Positions 61,255 to 64,000 of a stretch of DNA of 64,000 nt are shown piece after piece. This stretch comes from Mucilaginibacter yixingensis (GTDB lineage: Bacteria > Bacteroidota > Bacteroidia > Sphingobacteriales > Sphingobacteriaceae): assembly GCF_041080815.1 (NCBI RefSeq), contig NZ_CP160205.1, positions 4,650,001 to 4,714,000 of the forward strand. Reading direction: 5' to 3'. A program made the position numbers and the translations under genes. Below the pieces are notes generated by a model, which saw only the letters and a program-made list of their open reading frames with translations, searched no databases and was not told the DNA's origin. Numbering within the stretch: position 1 is the stretch's first letter; each line of letters begins with the position of its first letter.

Positions 61255-62061
61255 GTGACGCATCCAACACAATTTTCAGGGTGCTGGGCGGTTGTTTTAG
61301 GTGGATCAAGTGGTTTTGGGTTAGCAACCGTCAAGAAACTATCTCGTCACGGAATGAACGTTGCCGTATTATATCGCGAAACGTCCATCGGTCACAAGGC
61401 CGCACTCCATACTTTCAAGGAATTAGAGGCCGAGAACAGCAATGTAATCCGGGCCTACAATCTGAATGCGCTTGATGCGGCAGACCGCGAGCGTTTTATC
61501 AATGATTTTAAAGAGCACAATAACGGCGGCAAGGTAAAACTGCTGCTGCACTCCATAGCCCGCGGCAATGTTAAACCGCTGATCTGCGATTCATCAGAGG
61601 CAGGCGGCGAGTTGAGTATGGAAGATATCCAGCTCACTACCTACGCCATGTCTAACAGCCTGTTAGATTGGGTACGCTTGCTGCTCAACCACCAACTGTT
61701 TGATGCCGATGCCCGCGTAATTGGCCTGACCAGCGAGGGCGCTCATAAATACTGGAACAGCTACGCAGCAGTATCATTGGCTAAATCATCTTTGGAAAGT
61801 TTAGCTACCTACTTAGCAGTTGAAACCGCCCGCTTTGGTATTAAAACCAACGTGATCCAGGCCGGCATTACCGCCACGCCATCGTTGCTAAAAATACCCG
61901 ATAGCGACCAGCTACTCAACCACGCTACCGCACGCAACCCGCTTGGCCGAATGACCACTCCTGAGGATGTGGCCAACGTGATCTACCTGCTTTGTACCCC
62001 TGAGGCAGCCTGGATAAACGGCTCCATAATTTATGCCGACGGAGGCGAGCATTGCCGCTAA
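61255..62061 (+). CDS. Enoyl-ACP-reductase-like SDR (FabI/FabL type)
   Basis: The 268-residue SDR has an N-terminal classical glycine motif (LGGSSGFGLA) and the FabI-style LLHSIARG, with the active-site Y170 and K177 separated by six residues (YAAVSLAK), the spacing of enoyl reductases rather than the YxxxK of ordinary SDRs. The combination resembles FabL. It begins at GTG 61255. It may saturate alkyl chains for the resorcinol half. The stop overlaps the next ATG (TAATG). Confidence 0.75.
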   Translation: MTHPTQFSGCWAVVLGGSSGFGLATVKKLSRHGMNVAVLYRETSIGHKAALHTFKELEAENSNVIRAYNLNALDAADRERFINDFKEHNNGGKVKLLLHSIARGNVKPLICDSSEAGGELSMEDIQLTTYAMSNSLLDWVRLLLNHQLFDADARVIGLTSEGAHKYWNSYAAVSLAKSSLESLATYLAVETARFGIKTNVIQAGITATPSLLKIPDSDQLLNHATARNPLGRMTTPEDVANVIYLLCTPEAAWINGSIIYADGGEHCR

Positions 62062-62537
62062 TGAATACGCTGTATCAGCAGGTATTAGACCAGCTGCCTT
62101 ATAAGTCAAGTTTCAGGTTTGTAGATGAAATTGAGCATCTCGATGAAGAAGGCTGTACCGGCCACTACACCTACAAACACGATTCTTTTTTTTACGAAGA
62201 TCATTTTCCGGGCAACCCGGTTACCCCCGGCGCCATTGTTACCGAAACCATGGCCCAGATAGGCTTGGTGGTGTTAGGAATATACCTTATATTACCAGAA
62301 CTGAACACTAACAAAGAAACTGAAAACAACAAGCCCGTTTTTCCGTTGCTTACGTCTGCAGAAGTATCATTTTATAAGATGGTACTGCCTGGCCAGAAAG
62401 TAACAGTTATATCAAAACGAGAATATTTTCGTTTTGGTAAACTAAAATGCAAAGTTGAAATGCTGGACGAAAATAAAGAAACAATAGCCATTGGCGTTTT
62501 TGCCGGTATTATACAAAATATGAGGGGTGCCAAATAA
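62061..62537 (+). CDS. 3-hydroxyacyl-ACP dehydratase (FabZ-like)
   Basis: The 158-residue protein has the canonical motif with H48 in DHFPGNPVTPGAI and E62 in TETMAQIG. The ATG at 62061 overlaps the previous TAA, and its own stop overlaps the next ATG, so block 3 is translated as a chain. It should dehydrate 3-hydroxy intermediates of one of the two acyl chains. Confidence 0.9.
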   Translation: MNTLYQQVLDQLPYKSSFRFVDEIEHLDEEGCTGHYTYKHDSFFYEDHFPGNPVTPGAIVTETMAQIGLVVLGIYLILPELNTNKETENNKPVFPLLTSAEVSFYKMVLPGQKVTVISKREYFRFGKLKCKVEMLDENKETIAIGVFAGIIQNMRGAK

Positions 62538-63808
62538 TGAATAAACGTGTTGTTATAACCGGCATGGGAGTTGTATCTCCAAACGGCGTTGGCATTCCGG
62601 CATTTTTGGAGGCACTGCAAGCGGGCAAATCCGGAATAGAATTTGTGCCGCTTTATGAGGAGCTAAAGTTTAGCTGTCACGTAGCCGGTCGCCCTGATTT
62701 TGTTTGGGAGGAGTTGCAGGGCAATTACATATCAGACGTTACTTTCTACGGCCTAAAAGGCACCAACATTGGCTACGGCATCCGCGCCGCGCTGGATGCC
62801 TGGCGAGATGCCGGCCTGAGCACCGATAACGATGAGCCCCTATGGCACGCCGGCCTTGTATTTGGCAACAGCACCGCCGATACCGAAGCCATGCGCAACG
62901 TAATTACCCGGGTTGATAACAAGGAAGCCAAAAAACTAGGCTCGCGCGTGGTCGAGCAAACCATGAACAGCGGTGTGAGCGCCTATATTTCGGGCAGGTT
63001 AGGGCTGGGCAATCGCATCATCACTAACTCATCTGCCTGTGCAACCGGCTCACAAGCCATTTTAATGGCTTATGAATATATTAAAAACGGCTACGCCACC
63101 ACCATGCTTACCGGCAGCTGCGAGCATGTAGACACTTACGTTTACGGCGCTTTTGACTCCATGCGGGTATTATCGCGCAAGTTTAATAATGAGCCGGAGC
63201 GAGCATCAAGACCCATGAGTTTGACCGCCGGCGGTTTTGTACCTGGCTCTGGCGCTGGTGCCATGGTACTGGAAGAACTGGAAACAGCTCTGGCGCGCGG
63301 TGCTACTATTTATGCCGAGGTTTTGGGCGGCGCCACCAATAACGGCGGTCAGCGTCAGGGTGGCACCATGACGGCCGCTAACCCGCAGGGCGTGATCAGG
63401 TGTATTAATGATGCCTTAACCTCGTCAAACGTACAGGCTGATCAGGTTGACCTGATCAGCGGGCACCTTACCGCAACTTATGCTGATAAGGCCGAGCTGA
63501 ATTACTGGGCAACGGCGCTGAACAGACGGGGTGATAATTACCCTTACGTTAACTCGTTAAAATCAATGATCGGGCATTGCCTCAGTGCGGCGGGTTCTAT
63601 AGAATCGGTAGCGGCGGTGTTGCAGCTAAAAGAGCAGTTTATACACCCCAACATCAACCTGGAAGATATTGACCCGGGCGTTACCGAGATTGCCGGTATT
63701 GAAAAAATACCTGTAACAACTTTAAAAAAAGATATTAATATTGTAGCAAAAGCCAATTTTGGTTTTGGCGATGTAAACGCATGTTTACTGTTTTCGAAAT
63801 ATAAATGA
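62537..63808 (+). CDS. 3-oxoacyl-ACP synthase (ketosynthase), block 3
   Basis: The 423-residue KS has C168 in NSSACATGSQAI, a histidine in SGHLTATYAD (the usual HGTGT reads HLTAT) and one in MIGHCLSAAG. It is longer than the other cluster KS proteins. It is followed directly by an ACP gene whose ATG overlaps its TGA. It may serve the dialkylresorcinol branch or the chain start. Confidence 0.9.
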   Translation: MNKRVVITGMGVVSPNGVGIPAFLEALQAGKSGIEFVPLYEELKFSCHVAGRPDFVWEELQGNYISDVTFYGLKGTNIGYGIRAALDAWRDAGLSTDNDEPLWHAGLVFGNSTADTEAMRNVITRVDNKEAKKLGSRVVEQTMNSGVSAYISGRLGLGNRIITNSSACATGSQAILMAYEYIKNGYATTMLTGSCEHVDTYVYGAFDSMRVLSRKFNNEPERASRPMSLTAGGFVPGSGAGAMVLEELETALARGATIYAEVLGGATNNGGQRQGGTMTAANPQGVIRCINDALTSSNVQADQVDLISGHLTATYADKAELNYWATALNRRGDNYPYVNSLKSMIGHCLSAAGSIESVAAVLQLKEQFIHPNINLEDIDPGVTEIAGIEKIPVTTLKKDINIVAKANFGFGDVNACLLFSKYK

Positions 63809-64000
63809 TAATGACCAGACAAGATATTTTAGACGAGTTAAAGAAGGTGTTGGCCCCTTATACTAATGATAAAACCCTGCTTGAGGGTGTGAATGAGCAA
63901 ACCGATCTTTTAAAAGATCTGAAAATAAACTCTGCCAACCTGGTTGATATTATTATTGATGCCGAATCTAAATACAACATTGAGATTGATTATGATGCGG
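63805..64000 (+). CDS. Acyl carrier protein, 3' end cut by window
   Basis: The first 65 residues (start at 63805, or an in-frame ATG at 63811) show the ACP pattern with the likely attachment serine in LKINSANLVDIIIDAE, in the place of the usual DSL motif. Overlap with the KS stop argues for co-translation. The C terminus lies outside the window. Confidence 0.85.
   Translation, partial: MIMTRQDILDELKKVLAPYTNDKTLLEGVNEQTDLLKDLKINSANLVDIIIDAESKYNIEIDYDA

Noticed and set aside
43260..64000. Whole cluster as a type II polyketide antibiotic pathway
   Set aside because: KS/CLF pairs suggest it, but TAL, DarA/DarB and multiple FabZ-like genes fit the flexirubin/aryl polyene type, and there are no type II polyketide cyclases.

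Overview
The window looks like a chromosomal segment of a Bacteroidota bacterium, most likely a member of the Sphingobacteriales close to Mucilaginibacter or Pedobacter. The support is: a type B succinate dehydrogenase (sdhC-A-B), a eukaryote-like type 2 IleRS plus a GlnRS, DUF3078 and PorT-like outer-membrane proteins, promoter elements of the form TAnnTTTG placed about 20 nt before start codons, and a flexirubin-type pigment cluster. The genus is an inference. There are no rRNA or tRNA genes, no CRISPR array and no transposase.

Layout. 1-0.8 kb: 3' side truncated N-acetylglucosamine kinase-like gene and a receiver-only response regulator. 0.8-6.9 kb: a MarR-RND-adaptor-TolC efflux operon. 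7.1-12.7 kb: a carotenoid desaturase-like gene, a LysR regulator, a small-envelope-protein cassette (YtxH/holin-like) and an AI-2E-type permease. 12.9-16.8 kb: sdhCAB. 17-26.3 kb: S41 protease, CsbD-like protein, porin-like barrel, HAD hydrolase, O-methyltransferase, two glucosaminidases and envelope proteins. 26.5-38.6 kb: glnS, an ApbE-like protein, a four-gene envelope/two-component operon, lspA-dksA-ileS, and a TPR protein. 38.6-43.2 kb: an ECF sigma factor divergent from a DoxX-like gene, a DUF1593 hydrolase, a Pro/His-rich secreted peptide and an esterase.

43.26-64.0 kb (running off the window) is a flexirubin / aryl polyene-dialkylresorcinol cluster in three blocks. Block 1 (+): AcpS, a PaaK-like ligase, tyrosine ammonia-lyase, FabG, a hotdog dehydratase, a ketosynthase, a half-size KS-like protein, a second KS with a cysteine-less KS partner, and a dehydratase. 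Block 2 (-), read from 60.9 down to 52.4 kb: a secreted protein, DarA, DarB (KAS III), a 135-aa protein, a BtrH-like protein, an ABC exporter pair, ACP, and a second KS plus cysteine-less partner. Block 3 (+): a FabI/FabL-like reductase, FabZ-like dehydratase, KS and ACP. The expected chemistry is tyrosine to p-coumarate, activation, iterative extension to an aryl polyene, parallel synthesis of a dialkylresorcinol by DarB/DarA, and esterification of the two halves. The tailoring and outer export genes presumably lie past position 64000.

The most unusual non-coding content is a family of intergenic inverted repeats. In the GAAACAAGTTC subfamily each arm is itself a hairpin and the arms carry compensatory base changes. 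A matched pair of divergent ECF-type promoters (TGTAACC-N17-CTCTA) lies between the sigma factor and the DoxX-like gene.
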